From the NCBI GenBank assembly GCA_017305715.1, contig JAFKKG010000026.1, forward strand, positions 62,001-126,000: a stretch of DNA of 64,000 bases, in the 5' to 3' direction. Position numbers and translations under genes: made by a program. This document shows positions 53,284 through 61,962 of the stretch, one piece after another. Each line of letters starts with the position of its first letter. Within the stretch, counting starts at the first letter, position 1. This stretch comes from Hyphomicrobiales bacterium. GTDB taxonomy: Bacteria > Pseudomonadota > Alphaproteobacteria > Rhizobiales > Xanthobacteraceae. The notes below the pieces were generated by a model. The model ran no database searches, was not told the DNA's origin, and saw only the letters and a program-made list of their open reading frames with translations.

Positions 53284-53709
53284 ATGAGGGTGATGGGCAC
53301 CAAATCGCGAGAGACCATCTATGGCGCGTCAGTCCGGGCGGCGGCGGAGGAAGCCGTCCGCGTGCGGAAGGTTGCGGATGAGACCTCCTGCCAAGCCTGG
53401 AACAAGCGCATGCTGGCCTTTCAGGGCCCCGCGCAGCCATCCCCAGCGCTGGGTGACGCCCTTAACGCCGGCTACCTCTACCTCGAAGTCAAATGCCTTG
53501 GCTGCAACACGCATCAGACGGTCGCGCTGAACGTCGTGCGACGACCGAAATGGACGCCGGTCCATGAACTCGAGCGGTACATGCGCTGCCGGGATTGCTC
53601 CGAAGTCCGCCGCTATCCGTACAAGCGCAGCCATCTGGTCGCGCTGCGACGCAACAAGATTTCCGCCAGCGATCCGCCGTCGGCGTGGTGGCCAGGCGAA
53701 CGGGATTAG
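53284..53709 (+). CDS. Zinc-ribbon hypothetical protein
   Basis: 141 residues (ATG 53284; alternative 53293). Two Cys pairs, CLGC ([18 protein letters not shown]) and CRDC ([18 protein letters not shown]), make a zinc ribbon with about 36 residues between them. The N-terminal third is helical ([20 protein letters not shown]). The type recurs in Bradyrhizobium next to the HMCES gene, which follows after 5 bases; the two probably form one unit. Confidence 0.7.
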   Translation: MRVMGTKSRETIYGASVRAAAEEAVRVRKVADETSCQAWNKRMLAFQGPAQPSPALGDALNAGYLYLEVKCLGCNTHQTVALNVVRRPKWTPVHELERYMRCRDCSEVRRYPYKRSHLVALRRNKISASDPPSAWWPGERD

Positions 53710-53714
53710 GAACG

Positions 53715-54380
53715 ATGTGCAACCTCTATTCGATTACGACCAACCAGGAAGCGATCATCAGACTCTTCCGCGTCATCAACCGTTATGTGGGCAATCTACC
53801 GCCGATGCCTGGCGTGTTTCCCGACTATCCTGCGCCCGTCGTGCGCAATACCGGTCCCGATCGCGAAATGGTCATGATGCGCTGGGGCATGCCGCCGCCG
53901 CCGCGCACCGGCGGACCGCCGGTCACGAACATCCGGAACACGTCGTCACCGCACTGGCGCGGCTGGCTGAAGCCCGAGAACCGCTGTCTCATCCCGTTCA
54001 ATAGTTTCGCTGAATATGCGCCGGAACCGAACCCCGAGACCAAGAAAAAAGACGTCGTCTGGTTCGCTTTGCACGATGATCGACCGCTGACGGCTTTCGC
54101 CGCGATCTGGACTGAGTTCACGGGCGACCGCGGCACCAAGTCCAAGCCGGTCCCCGGCCCTCACCCCGTGTATGGTCTCCTGACGACGGCGCCGAACGCG
54201 GTCGTCGAGCCCATCCACCCGAAAGCGATGCCTGTGATCCTGACGACTGAGGAGGAACGCGACGTCTGGATGCGCGCGCCATGGGATCAGGCAAAGGCGC
54301 TACAACGACCATTAGCCGACACTGCGCTAAAAATAGTCGCGCGAGGGGCCGATAAGGAAGACAAGCCCTCAGCCGCTTAA
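53715..54380 (+). CDS. SOS response-associated (HMCES/YedK) family protein
   Basis: 221 residues. The catalytic Cys2 is exposed as [14 protein letters not shown] after Met removal. Other marks are [55 protein letters not shown] (the conserved Glu), and [11 protein letters not shown], where the His of the family H-x-R-M-P motif is kept but Arg-Met is replaced by Lys-Ala-Met. The family crosslinks to abasic sites in single-stranded DNA and protects them. AGGAACG precedes the ATG. Confidence 0.9.
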   Translation: MCNLYSITTNQEAIIRLFRVINRYVGNLPPMPGVFPDYPAPVVRNTGPDREMVMMRWGMPPPPRTGGPPVTNIRNTSSPHWRGWLKPENRCLIPFNSFAEYAPEPNPETKKKDVVWFALHDDRPLTAFAAIWTEFTGDRGTKSKPVPGPHPVYGLLTTAPNAVVEPIHPKAMPVILTTEEERDVWMRAPWDQAKALQRPLADTALKIVARGADKEDKPSAA

Positions 54381-54448
54381 CAAACGCCCCTTTTCCTACC
54401 CCAGCGCGTGTGCCATTCTTGCGAGCAAAAGAGATCGGGAAGCAACCA

Positions 54449-54796
54449 ATGAATGTGCACGGATTGTGTGTTCTTCTTACGCTGCCGCTGGTCGGCTGCT
54501 TGGGCCTTGAATCAGAAGCACAGATTGCCGCGAGGAAAGCCGAACTTGCGGCGAAAGACGACGAGGTTTGTAAGAGCTACGGTGCGAAACCTGGGTCAGA
54601 CATTTACGTCCAATGCCGGATGGCGCAGGCAAAGCGGCGTGACGACGCCGACAATGCGGCGGCATCAGCACCAGTGATAGTCAACAACAACACCTCCTCT
54701 GAACCAAGCTATCCCAAACTTCAGCCAATTCAGCAGCCGGTTCGATGCCAATCGATGGGTGTTGGGCTGGGACAGGTGCAGACCGTCTGCCGTTAG
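54449..54796 (+). CDS. Small lipoprotein
   Basis: 115 residues from ATG 54449 (GGAAG upstream). Lipobox LVGC near residue 17 after LCVLLTLPLVGC. The helical centre AQIAARKAELAAKDDEVCKS is followed by GSDIYVQCRMAQAKRRDDAD and an Asn/Pro-rich tail. The pattern C-x-x-x-G-x-x-P-G-x-x-x-Y-x-x-C resembles small outer-membrane lipoproteins of rhizobia. Function unknown. Confidence 0.75.
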   Translation: MNVHGLCVLLTLPLVGCLGLESEAQIAARKAELAAKDDEVCKSYGAKPGSDIYVQCRMAQAKRRDDADNAAASAPVIVNNNTSSEPSYPKLQPIQQPVRCQSMGVGLGQVQTVCR

Positions 54797-54961
54797 GCTC
54801 CGGTTCTTCTGGAAATTAGAGCTTGCCCCGTCGGGCAAATCACCGGCAGATTATTTCAATGCCGCTTCTCTGAGTTCGCCACGCGCGACCCTGGCGGCGC
54901 TTTCACCCAGTCTATCAATCTGTATCGCGGCCCTGCAATAGCTTGTGCCGGAGGAGAAGCC

Positions 54962-55162
54962 ATGTCTGATCAATCCGAATTGGGTATCGTGCTCGCCAAT
55001 GCCCCGCGACTGGAGCGCGCATTTGGTCGCAAACTGGCGGCGGTCATCACTTTGATCAGTCTGTATTTCGCGAGGCGCCCGTCTGGCATCGCCGGCTTGA
55101 TTACGTCGCTACTTTTCATTGTGGCCCTGGCCGTCCAGGCTTGGCTAAAGCTTCGTGTCTAA
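54962..55162 (+). CDS. Small membrane protein
   Basis: 66 residues, ATG 54962 after a strong GGAGGAGAAG. A polar start with a basic helix (LANAPRLERAFGRKLAAVIT) leads to one or two hydrophobic segments (GLITSLLFIVALAVQAWLKL). It ends just before, and in another frame slightly overlaps, the upstream part of the large recombinase frame. Unknown function. Confidence 0.6.
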   Translation: MSDQSELGIVLANAPRLERAFGRKLAAVITLISLYFARRPSGIAGLITSLLFIVALAVQAWLKLRV

Positions 55163-55220
55163 AACGTTGTTCTCGCGTCGGCACTTTGGTAAAACATCCT
55201 TGCCAACTGGACGTCGGCCC

Positions 55221-56819
55221 ATGGCCAATTCGCTTGTCGTGCGCAAGGGAACGGATCTGGCGAAGCGCATCAAGGCGCTTCGGGCAGCGCAATATGTGCG
55301 AATGTCCACCGATTTTCAGCGGTACTCAATTGAGAACCAGGCCGCTGCGATTGCGACCTACGCGCAGCAAAAGCACTTCACGATCGTCCGGACGTATATG
55401 GACGAGGGCCGAAGCGGCCTTCGGATCAAGGGGCGCGCCGGCCTGACCAAACTGATCGACGATGTCCAGTCGGGCCGCACCGACTTCGACCACATCCTGG
55501 TCTACGACATCAGCCGCTGGGGGCGCTTCCAGGATGTAGACGAAAGCGCCCACTACGAGTTCATCTGCAAACAGAACGGTATCCGCGTCGCATATTGCGC
55601 CGAGCAGTTCGACAATGACGGCAGTCTGCTATCGAGCATCATCAAGAACATCAAGCGCGTGATGGCCGCTGAATACAGCCGGGAGCTTTCTGTCAAGGTT
55701 CACACCGGCCAATGCCGGATCGCTGGGCTCGGCTACCGCGTCGGCGGCCCGTTGAATTTCGGCCTCCGCCGCGAACTGATCGGCGAAGACCAGAACTCTA
55801 AGGGGCAGCTTTCCAGGGGGCAACGTAAGGCGCTGCAGACGGACCGCGTGCGTCTGCAGCCCGGTTCCGAAAAAGAAGCCGACACCGTCAGGCGCATCTT
55901 TCATAAGTACGTGGTCGACCGGCAATCGGCCGCCGCAATCGCGCGCCAGCTCAACCGACAGAAAATCCCTAATCACCACGGCCGCCGCTGGACCGACGGA
56001 ATGATCTACACGGTCCTGCGGAACGAGAACTACATCGGCAACATTGTCCATAACCGAACGTCCAGGCGGCTCGGACAAAAGCAAATTCACAACCCGGATC
56101 ACCTCTGGGTCCGGCGCGAAGGCGCCATAGCCCCAATCGTCGATCGGCAACTGTTTGGGCGCGCCCGGAAAATCATGGCGGATCAATATATCTCGATCGC
56201 TGACGAGCAGATGCTGGTACGGCTTCGCGTCACACTTTCAAAAAGGGGCAAGCTGAACTCCACCATCATCAACACCACGCCCGGACTGCCGTGCGTGTCC
56301 AGCTATTGCAAGCATTTTGGCTCGCTTAGAAAAGCGTTTGATCTAATCGGCTACACCTCGCCGCGCGACTGCGACTGGATTGATACGCGCCAGCACTGGT
56401 TCGACGTCTTAGAGGAACACGCAACACGAATCGCCGACGCGATAGAAGTAGGCCCGCCGCAAAATGATGGCACCAACAGCGTAAGCCTGCCCCTTGATCG
56501 GAAAATGACCCTGACGCTTATGGTTGTGCGGCAATCGCGAAGGGGACCGCATCATACTGAGCAATGGAGGATATATCGAACGCGGCCAATACAACCCGGA
56601 TTGCTGGCTGTCATTCGCCTGGACCGAGCCAACAAGACGATCAAGGACTATGTTCTTATGCCGGCGGCACAGATCAGCGGCTCTTGCCGTTGGCTTTCCG
56701 ACGGTTCCCTCAATCGCCTCGATGCCGTGCTCCTCCGCAGCGCCGATGAGCTTGCCAACGAAATCAAGGCCAGCTGCCGAAAACAGCCCCGGAGACGATA
56801 CCCGGTGTTTGCGAATTGA
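55221..56819 (+). CDS. Large serine recombinase
   Basis: 532 residues. The resolvase domain has RAAQYVRMSTDFQRYSIENQ with the nucleophile Ser, then MDEGRSGLRIKGRAGLTKLI and VYDISRWGRFQDVDESAHYE. A recombinase domain follows (EADTVRRIFHKYVVDRQSAA, AIARQLNRQKIPNHHGRRWT, then YTVLRNENYIGNIVHNRTSR). There is no long coiled-coil/zinc-ribbon end as in phage integrases; instead a distinct C-terminal region of about 180 residues is present. ATG 55221 is chosen; an in-frame GTG at 55155 would overlap the previous gene. Probably an integrase of a second, nested element. Confidence 0.88.
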   Translation: MANSLVVRKGTDLAKRIKALRAAQYVRMSTDFQRYSIENQAAAIATYAQQKHFTIVRTYMDEGRSGLRIKGRAGLTKLIDDVQSGRTDFDHILVYDISRWGRFQDVDESAHYEFICKQNGIRVAYCAEQFDNDGSLLSSIIKNIKRVMAAEYSRELSVKVHTGQCRIAGLGYRVGGPLNFGLRRELIGEDQNSKGQLSRGQRKALQTDRVRLQPGSEKEADTVRRIFHKYVVDRQSAAAIARQLNRQKIPNHHGRRWTDGMIYTVLRNENYIGNIVHNRTSRRLGQKQIHNPDHLWVRREGAIAPIVDRQLFGRARKIMADQYISIADEQMLVRLRVTLSKRGKLNSTIINTTPGLPCVSSYCKHFGSLRKAFDLIGYTSPRDCDWIDTRQHWFDVLEEHATRIADAIEVGPPQNDGTNSVSLPLDRKMTLTLMVVRQSRRGPHHTEQWRIYRTRPIQPGLLAVIRLDRANKTIKDYVLMPAAQISGSCRWLSDGSLNRLDAVLLRSADELANEIKASCRKQPRRRYPVFAN

Positions 56820-56852
56820 TGGTAAGCTGGCCCGGTATCGGAGACGCCAACG

Positions 56853-57053
56853 ATGTCAGACCGCGCGGTTGAACTTCTCATCACCAACGCCATTCATACC
56901 GCCTTCATCAAGTATCCCGAAGGCGACGGCGGTCCGAACCTCGACTATGAGTGGATTGCACCGGACCAAAGTAAGCACATCGCCAAGGCCATTCTTCAGG
57001 ACTTGGCCGCCAATGGGTATCAAATTGTGAAAAAAAGTGCCGGTGGTAGCTGA
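56853..57053 (+). CDS. Small hypothetical protein
   Basis: 66 residues from ATG 56853, 33 bases after the recombinase. Two helices (AVELLITNAIHTAFIKYPEG and HIAKAILQDLAANGYQIVKK) separated by GGPNLDYEWIAPDQS. Similar small proteins occur in Bradyrhizobium; function unknown. Confidence 0.6.
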   Translation: MSDRAVELLITNAIHTAFIKYPEGDGGPNLDYEWIAPDQSKHIAKAILQDLAANGYQIVKKSAGGS

Positions 57054-57198
57054 CGAGCCTCTAATTTAGAGTGGCCTATTTCTGATTGCCTGATCTGCCA
57101 TACGATGGTACCCATTATTGCCCGCGCATTTCGGGTACATCGACGTATTTTTCCGGTCACATCCACGTCGCTCGGCGACACATCAGGGAGAGAGGCCA

Positions 57199-57432
57199 AT
57201 GAACGACGAAAATTCGAACAAAGAAAATTCAATTAAAGAGAATGCAGTCTTGGACGATGCAGCATTGGATGAAGTCAACGGCGGGTTCAATTTTGGGGCG
57301 GCTTTTGGCATCCCATCCTTGCCCCACCTCCATCACGCACCTACGGCCAAGTCGATTACCCACGAAATCGCAAAATCCGTGATTTCCAGCAATCCGATCG
57401 CGGCGATAGGTCATAAGCTTAAATTTTGGTGA
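57199..57432 (+). CDS. Double-glycine leader-type peptide
   Basis: 77 residues, ATG 57199 after GGGAGAGAGG. The leader is acidic and Asn/Lys-rich ([20 protein letters not shown]) and ends LDEVNGG, the double-glycine cut site of bacteriocin-type leaders (L-x-x-x-x-L-x-x-V-x-G-G). The mature part would be about 41 residues: [20 protein letters not shown] then [20 protein letters not shown], without Cys. No C39 transporter is nearby. The gene lies 69 bases before the PEP-CTERM-type gene on the same strand, and lower GC suggests acquisition. Confidence 0.72.
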   Translation: MNDENSNKENSIKENAVLDDAALDEVNGGFNFGAAFGIPSLPHLHHAPTAKSITHEIAKSVISSNPIAAIGHKLKFW

Positions 57433-57500
57433 TCCAGGGAAGCCGCCCCTCTAACGTTGTAGTGCACCGTCATCTGGTCCTTCGTAAACGGAAACAGAAA

Positions 57501-58064
57501 ATGAAAATTAAGTCTCTGATTTCGGCATTATTTCTGAGCATTCCGATCTTCAGCGCTAGCCCTGCTCTTGCCGAAACTATTACGGCAAGTTTCACGACGC
57601 CAGATGGCGGTGTGACAACCGGACTATATAGTGGCGTCGTACACATAACTGTTTCGGGTTTCGGTATGTCATTAGGACCTGACCTCAACGACGCCTTTTA
57701 TCTTTTTAACCCGCAAAATCCTGCAGTGCACGCTACGGACTACTATCAGCTAACATTCGGAACCTCGCCATTGCTGCCTTTCAATCCGGCGCAGGATGCA
57801 TTCCTCTTCATTCCCGGTGGCGTGGTACCCGCCTACAATTCATCGCACGTCTACTCGTTCGATCTTGACACGGGATCCGTGGTGCCGACGCAGCTTCATT
57901 TCGGTGTGAGCGACGGCAACTTCACTGACAACTCGGGTGCCTTCACGATTACTGTAACCGCCGTTCCCGAGCTCTCTACCTGGGCAATGCTGATCCTCGG
58001 TTTTGCTGGCGTGGGCTTTATGACATATCACCGACGCAATCAGGTCGCAGCGCTCGCAGCCTGA
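57501..58064 (+). CDS. PEP-CTERM-type secreted protein
   Basis: 187 residues. Signal peptide [20 protein letters not shown]; a strand-rich body ([37 protein letters not shown] and [20 protein letters not shown]); and a C-terminal signal [20 protein letters not shown] followed by TYHRRNQ, which is the PEP-CTERM plan (motif, helix, basic end), with Leu in place of the second Pro. PEP-CTERM proteins are processed by an exosortase and exported to the cell surface or matrix; no exosortase is in this window. ATG 57501 has GGAAAC upstream. A terminator follows. Confidence 0.85.
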   Translation: MKIKSLISALFLSIPIFSASPALAETITASFTTPDGGVTTGLYSGVVHITVSGFGMSLGPDLNDAFYLFNPQNPAVHATDYYQLTFGTSPLLPFNPAQDAFLFIPGGVVPAYNSSHVYSFDLDTGSVVPTQLHFGVSDGNFTDNSGAFTITVTAVPELSTWAMLILGFAGVGFMTYHRRNQVAALAA

Positions 58065-58089
58065 TCAAACCCGAAATCGAAAATACAAA

Positions 58090-58114
58090 GGCCGCCTTCG
58101 GGCGGTCTTTTTTG
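58090..58114 (+). terminator. Terminator of the PEP-CTERM gene
   Basis: GGCCGCC, loop TTCG, GGCGGTC, followed by seven T (58107-58113), starting 25 bases after the stop codon. A clear rho-independent terminator with a stable UUCG loop. Confidence 0.85.
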
Positions 58115-58129
58115 TTTGCGGTTCCAGAA

Positions 58130-58175
58130 TTAACCCGCAGCGGCGACATCAAGCTTAATCTGCGACTCTGGTTGC
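58130..58175 (+). repeat. Dispersed repeat, copy C
   Basis: 46 bases beginning TTAACCCGCAGC and containing ACATCAAGCTTAAT and GCGACTCTGGTTGC. It is the copy closest to copy A and lies directly after the PEP-CTERM terminator. Confidence 0.65.
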
Positions 58176-58709
58176 GGCACCGTTCAGATCGACTATTGAT
58201 CGCGCACCGGACGATTTTTCCCCGCAGCGTCCGGGCCCACACCAGCGAAGCCGTCAGGCGATCATATTCCGCTTGGCGGCTTTGTTCGCTCCGCGCGCCA
58301 ACGAGTATTGGCTCAGTGCCTCGAATGTGGATGAGAGCGAACTACCCTATTGCGATTTGCCTGGCTACGCGTGGGTAGATTTACTTCGTCGTCTGGCTAA
58401 GGACCCTTTTCTAATCGGCGTACTTGCGTCGTATTGGAATCAGCAAGACGGTCAGCACGAGGCCACGGCCCCAGACGGTCTCTACCCAGAACCGCAAATC
58501 CATCGCGCCCATGCTCATCTCGGTGATGACCGATGATTTGGGTGTGCCGCCGTGATTCCCTCAATTACCGAGGCGATCCTCCGGGATCTAGTGGTCAACG
58601 CGTGTCAACGTGTGAACTTCAATCTAGGCTCGCTCCGCTTCACCCATATGGGTACCTCCGCAGTCGATTGCTCGTGCAACATTTCCCGCCCACATGAGTT
58701 AACGCCACA
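58176..58709. other. Intergenic region with an uncertain open frame
   Basis: About 530 bases. A plus-strand frame from TTG 58273 to 58536 reads protein-like in its middle (NVDESELPYCDLPGYAWVDL, then LRRLAKDPFLIGVLASYWNQ), but has no ribosome site and a poor end, so it may be a decayed gene. Nothing else recognised. Confidence 0.3.
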
Positions 58710-58883
58710 ATGACAGAATCCAAAGATCAGCGCCAAGTATCGCAGAGCAACCTGGCCGACTTAATGTCGAAAGTAATCTCACTACGCGAAAAAGTCGCGC
58801 AAGCTGAGCTGGCCGCGCATCTGTACCGCATCACTGTTGCAGAAAGCGGCGCGGGAGCCAACTCATCGCCACGCGCTGACTAA
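58710..58883 (+). CDS. Small helical hypothetical protein
   Basis: 57 residues from ATG 58710 to TAA 58883. Mostly one long helix (SQSNLADLMSKVISLREKVA, then QAELAAHLYRITVA) with a Ser/Ala-rich end. No ribosome site of strength was seen. Copy D of the dispersed repeat begins 22 bases after the stop. Confidence 0.5.
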   Translation: MTESKDQRQVSQSNLADLMSKVISLREKVAQAELAAHLYRITVAESGAGANSSPRAD

Positions 58884-58904
58884 CCTCTCCTAGTTTCGCT
58901 AGCG

Positions 58905-58949
58905 AATGACCCCAAGCTGACGTCAAGCTTAACCCGCGAACCTCGTTGC
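58905..58949 (+). repeat. Dispersed repeat, copy D
   Basis: 45 bases with the core CGTCAAGCTTAACCCGCGAA and end CTCGTTGC; the front part (CCCCAAGCTGA) is more diverged. The fourth copy in the same orientation. Confidence 0.6.
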
Positions 58950-59057
58950 ACGACGATTTAGAGACAGGATACTGATCTGACGAAGAAGGGACGGATGTTG
59001 GAACTCAAGTTAGCCCCAAACTGTTAGAAGATGAGATATCTCAGCGGGAGCGATTCT

Positions 59058-59243
59058 ATGCCCGATTTTCTCCGTAAGTCTTTGACAGATTTTGTTAGTG
59101 AAATCATCGATGTGACACCTGCGCCGACTTTGAGTGATGCTCCCAACCGTTATGCATTGCAGGTCGAAACCGCCCTTCACAGATGCCAAAACGATCGAAG
59201 GGATATTCCATCCGGATCCGCCGAACGCTCCTCCCTCCGATAA
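59058..59243 (+). CDS. Small hypothetical protein, uncertain
   Basis: 61 residues from ATG 59058 with GGGAGCG upstream; first half natural (PDFLRKSLTDFVSEIIDVTP). The end looks unnatural and may be past a frameshift; a minus-strand frame over the same region also looks partly protein-like. Strand is therefore not certain. Confidence 0.3.
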   Translation: MPDFLRKSLTDFVSEIIDVTPAPTLSDAPNRYALQVETALHRCQNDRRDIPSGSAERSSLR

Positions 59244-59393
59244 ACTTCCTACAGCCCGCTCAAGACCGCCGTCGGGCAGCACCTGCGTATAGTTGTCGTT
59301 CGTGGCACCGACGTTTCCTTGACGGCCGACGAGGAACGCTCGATCGGCCCCAGGCGTTGATGGGACGTGAAATACAGCAAGGAAGGAAGCACG
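59244..59393. other. Intergenic region
   Basis: 150 bases in front of the secreted Gly/Asn-rich gene; protein-like words appear in a minus-strand frame (NVGATNDNYTQVLPDGG) without a clear gene around them. Confidence 0.3.
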
Positions 59394-59684
59394 ATGAAGA
59401 AAATACTCATTGTCAGCGCCGTCACGATCATGTGCAGCACCGCGTTTGCCCAGAGTCTGACGGCCCAAGGCGATAACATGAATAAGCCGGGCATGACGAA
59501 TGGCGGGCGCTCGGGTACCGCTTCCACTCGCCACGAGCAGATGCCCAGCACCACCGGCCAGGCCCGCCGTGACCCAAATGGTGGAAATCCAAACGGCACA
59601 GCAGGAGGTCCGACTTCGCTCAGTGGTACCGGATCATCTCAATACGGAGGCAACGGAACGGCTGGCACCTCAAATGGTCGATAG
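59394..59684 (+). CDS. Secreted Gly/Asn/Thr-rich small protein
   Basis: 96 residues, ATG 59394 after GGAAGGAAG. A signal peptide (KKILIVSAVTIMCSTAFAQS, cleavage after AFA) is followed by a disordered region rich in Gly, Asn, Ser and Thr (KPGMTNGGRSGTASTRHEQM, NGGNPNGTAGGPTSLSGTGS). Similar short secreted low-complexity proteins occur in rhizobia; unknown function. Confidence 0.72.
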   Translation: MKKILIVSAVTIMCSTAFAQSLTAQGDNMNKPGMTNGGRSGTASTRHEQMPSTTGQARRDPNGGNPNGTAGGPTSLSGTGSSQYGGNGTAGTSNGR

Positions 59685-59930
59685 GAACCGTTGAGGCGGG
59701 ACCGGCGCCCTGATGAAATCTGTGCGCCGAGGTGCTCCCGGTGCAAATCTCCGAGACGACGACTCCAGCGCGCGGGCGTGCTGGGTCGTCTCTCGACGTG
59801 ACCGTTTGAAGCGGTGCTGGCGTGACCAGATTTTCGACGAATAGAACCGTCTGACTCACAGACGCGGCACATGCGCACTGGGACGGTTCTCTCGTGCCAA
59901 ACGGCATTGCAAGATATTCACAGTAGAATT

Positions 59931-60659
59931 ATGACAGATCAGCTTGCATCAACATTAATCACCAAACTTTGCGTCTCGAACGATCTTAATGAGCGCGACC
60001 TCCAGGCGCTCCGTCGCTTGCCAATTCAGCGTCGGGAATACGGGGCGAGAGAGGCTATCGTATCTGATCGGCAGCGACCCCATGTGTGTTGCTTGGTTAC
60101 GGAAGGCTTCGCCTTTCGATCAAAAACAACTTTTGAAGGCCAGCGACAGGTACTTTCTCTCCACCTCCCTGGCGAAATCCCGGACCTGCAAAGTCTCCAT
60201 TTACACGTTATGGACCATGACCTGACTACACTGACGCCTTGCGTCCTCGGCTTCATTGCTCACGAAGCAATATTAGCTTTGAATAAAGAGCGCCCCAGTG
60301 TGGCTGCTGCCCTCTGGAGAGAAACGTTAATTGACGCCGCGATATTCAGGGAATGGCTTCTAAACCTAGGGCGTAGACCAGCAGACGCCCGCATGGCCCA
60401 TCTGCTGATTGAACTGTACTATCGGCTAAAGGCCTTAGGCCGCGAGCGCAACGGTGAATTTGAGCTTCCATTGACGCAAGCAGATTTGGGGGATTGCCTC
60501 GGTCTTTCGACAGTGCATGTCAACCGCGTACTGCAACAGCTCCGAGGAGATGGATTGATCGAGGTTGAACGAACCCGTTTTCGTCTAGTCAACATTCCCA
60601 AAATAGAGAAATTCTCCGAATTTGACCCGACTTATCTTCATCTAGATCCGAAGAACTAG
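59931..60659 (+). CDS. Crp/Fnr-family transcriptional regulator
   Basis: 242 residues. An N-terminal cyclic-nucleotide-binding-like barrel (GQRQVLSLHLPGEIPDLQSL) and long dimerisation helix are followed by a helix-turn-helix FELPLTQADLGDCLGLSTVH, then VNRVLQQLRGDGLIEVERTR. There are no Cys ligands for an iron-sulfur cluster at the N-terminus, so it is not FNR itself; the ligand is unknown. The gene carries its own promoter region of about 250 bases upstream. It overlaps the converging DUF6894-like gene by 4 bases. Confidence 0.88.
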   Translation: MTDQLASTLITKLCVSNDLNERDLQALRRLPIQRREYGAREAIVSDRQRPHVCCLVTEGFAFRSKTTFEGQRQVLSLHLPGEIPDLQSLHLHVMDHDLTTLTPCVLGFIAHEAILALNKERPSVAAALWRETLIDAAIFREWLLNLGRRPADARMAHLLIELYYRLKALGRERNGEFELPLTQADLGDCLGLSTVHVNRVLQQLRGDGLIEVERTRFRLVNIPKIEKFSEFDPTYLHLDPKN

Positions 60660-60871
60660 GATTTTACTTTCCTCGCAGATACATTGATCCTGTAGAGGGG
60701 TACGTCTCCACGTTTCACTTCAAGTAACCATTCGCCCCCGTTTGCGGTGAGCGACGATTCGATGTCTCTTACGGTGAGGACCGCTTCATGCCAAGCGGCA
60801 TCGTCGCTCGGAAGATCTTCCGTACATGTGAATTTCTCGCCGTTTGTTATCTGAAACGAATAGCAGGTCAT
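60656..60871 (-). CDS. DUF6894-like small protein
   Basis: 71 residues (ATG at 60869-60871; an upstream in-frame ATG exists at 60913). The order YSFQITNGEKFTCTEDLPSD, then AAWHEAVLTVRDIE and a strand GEWLLEVKRGDVPLYRINV fits the DUF6894 plan. Many copies are found in Bradyrhizobium; function unknown. Confidence 0.65.
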   Translation of the reverse strand: MTCYSFQITNGEKFTCTEDLPSDDAAWHEAVLTVRDIESSLTANGGEWLLEVKRGDVPLYRINVSARKVKS

Positions 60872-61038
60872 CAAATCGGAACGGACTGGTGAGAACGTTG
60901 TTCCCAAAAACAATTTCTCAAAATTAACGAATGTTATAGAGTTCGAGATTGCAGGGTTTAGGCTGTCCGAAGGCGTGGGCTAACGCTCGGCGAGGAGCAC
61001 GCACGCATGCTCCCGCCGATTTGCAACGGAGGAAGCCT

Positions 61039-61239
61039 TTGAGCAAGCGGCGGCGGGTTAAACACACCAAAACATTCGAGGAGCGCCTAGCTGAAGAGGC
61101 TGATCAGCTTAGGCAAGCCGCACAGGCCCTTCCGCCCGGGACTGAGCGTGAGTTGTTGATGCGCCGGGCTCGCGAAGCCGAGTCGGCATCTCTTATGAGC
61201 GAATGGTTGCGCTCTCCCGGCCTGCAGTCGCCGACATGA
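61039..61239 (+). CDS. Conserved small protein with TTG start
   Basis: 66 residues, beginning with TTG 61039 preceded by GGAGGAAG. The sequence SKRRRVKHTKTFEERLAEEA, then TERELLMRRAREAESASLMS and the end WLRSPGLQSP belong to a very common small rhizobial family. The conserved R-R-R-V-K-H start begins right after the TTG, supporting this unusual start. Function unknown. Confidence 0.72.
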   Translation: MSKRRRVKHTKTFEERLAEEADQLRQAAQALPPGTERELLMRRAREAESASLMSEWLRSPGLQSPT

Positions 61240-61377
61240 TGATTCGCTTGTAGGCCGATGCGCACCGCGGAGGCTGTCTGAAATCCCTGAGTGAAACACT
61301 GGCGGCCGCCTGCGCGACACGGACGATTGTTGGACGGTCGGTCTCCAGATTCGCGGTCTGAGTTCTGGGTCTGGGAA

Positions 61378-61560
61378 ATGCAAGAATACCGTGCCTATAT
61401 GATAGACCAGGACGGAAACATTCAACGCCGCTTCGATCTGATTTGCGCGGACGAAGAAGACGCCGAAAACCAAGCAAAGCAGCTAGTGGACGGCCATGAC
61501 GTTGAACTGTGGCGGGGCGACAAGAGGCTGGCGGTGTTCACTCACAAGCCCAGCACATAG
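61378..61560 (+). CDS. Conserved small protein
   Basis: 60 residues, ATG 61378. Reads QEYRAYMIDQDGNIQRRFDL, then ADEEDAENQAKQLVDGHDVE and LWRGDKRLAVF, a two-strand, helix, two-strand pattern common in Bradyrhizobium (Y-x-D-G-H-x...-A-x-x-L-x-x-G-x-x-V-x-x-W). A long upstream extension of the frame is not included. Unknown function, related in plan to DUF6894-type proteins. Confidence 0.68.
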   Translation: MQEYRAYMIDQDGNIQRRFDLICADEEDAENQAKQLVDGHDVELWRGDKRLAVFTHKPST

Positions 61561-61761
61561 TCGGCGCACCGATGCCGACCATAGCCTGGTGCTTCCGGCA
61601 GTGGAATATTGGATCCGAAGTGTCTACGGCCGCGAAATCGTGCGATGCAATCGAGACTAGGCCACTAGGCCTTCAGGCGCGGTCGTTTCCTCGGGGACTA
61701 GCTGTCCTTCGATGGGTCGATTATCATAGTCGCGCCAAGTAGATCGCGTCGAGGCAGGGAT

Positions 61762-61962
61762 CTATTTTAGAATATTCGCTGACGGATGGGCCGAGCGCGG
61801 ATGATGGTCATGTAGATGGACAGCAAGCTTATGTCGAAATTGCTCGTCACCGCCAACCGCATCCTCGAAAATGCGTTCCTGAATCTCTCGCGGAAGTTCC
61901 GGCCAGAGCTTCAGCGCCGCCCGCCCCACCTTATGCTCAAAACGCAATATCAGCTCGGTCAT
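61762..61962 (-). CDS. Small hypothetical protein
   Basis: 66 residues, ATG at 61960-61962. Reads RFEHKVGRAALKLWPELPRE, then IQERIFEDAVGGDEQFRHKL and a His-rich AVHLHDHHPRSAH. Resembles short rhizobial proteins of unknown role. Moderate confidence because of size. Confidence 0.55.
   Translation of the reverse strand: MTELILRFEHKVGRAALKLWPELPREIQERIFEDAVGGDEQFRHKLAVHLHDHHPRSAHPSANILK

Noticed and set aside
59010-59534. Minus-strand open frame of 174 codons with some natural-looking words
   Set aside because: It overlaps a well-supported signal-peptide gene on the plus strand and has no start signal; kept only as a remark.
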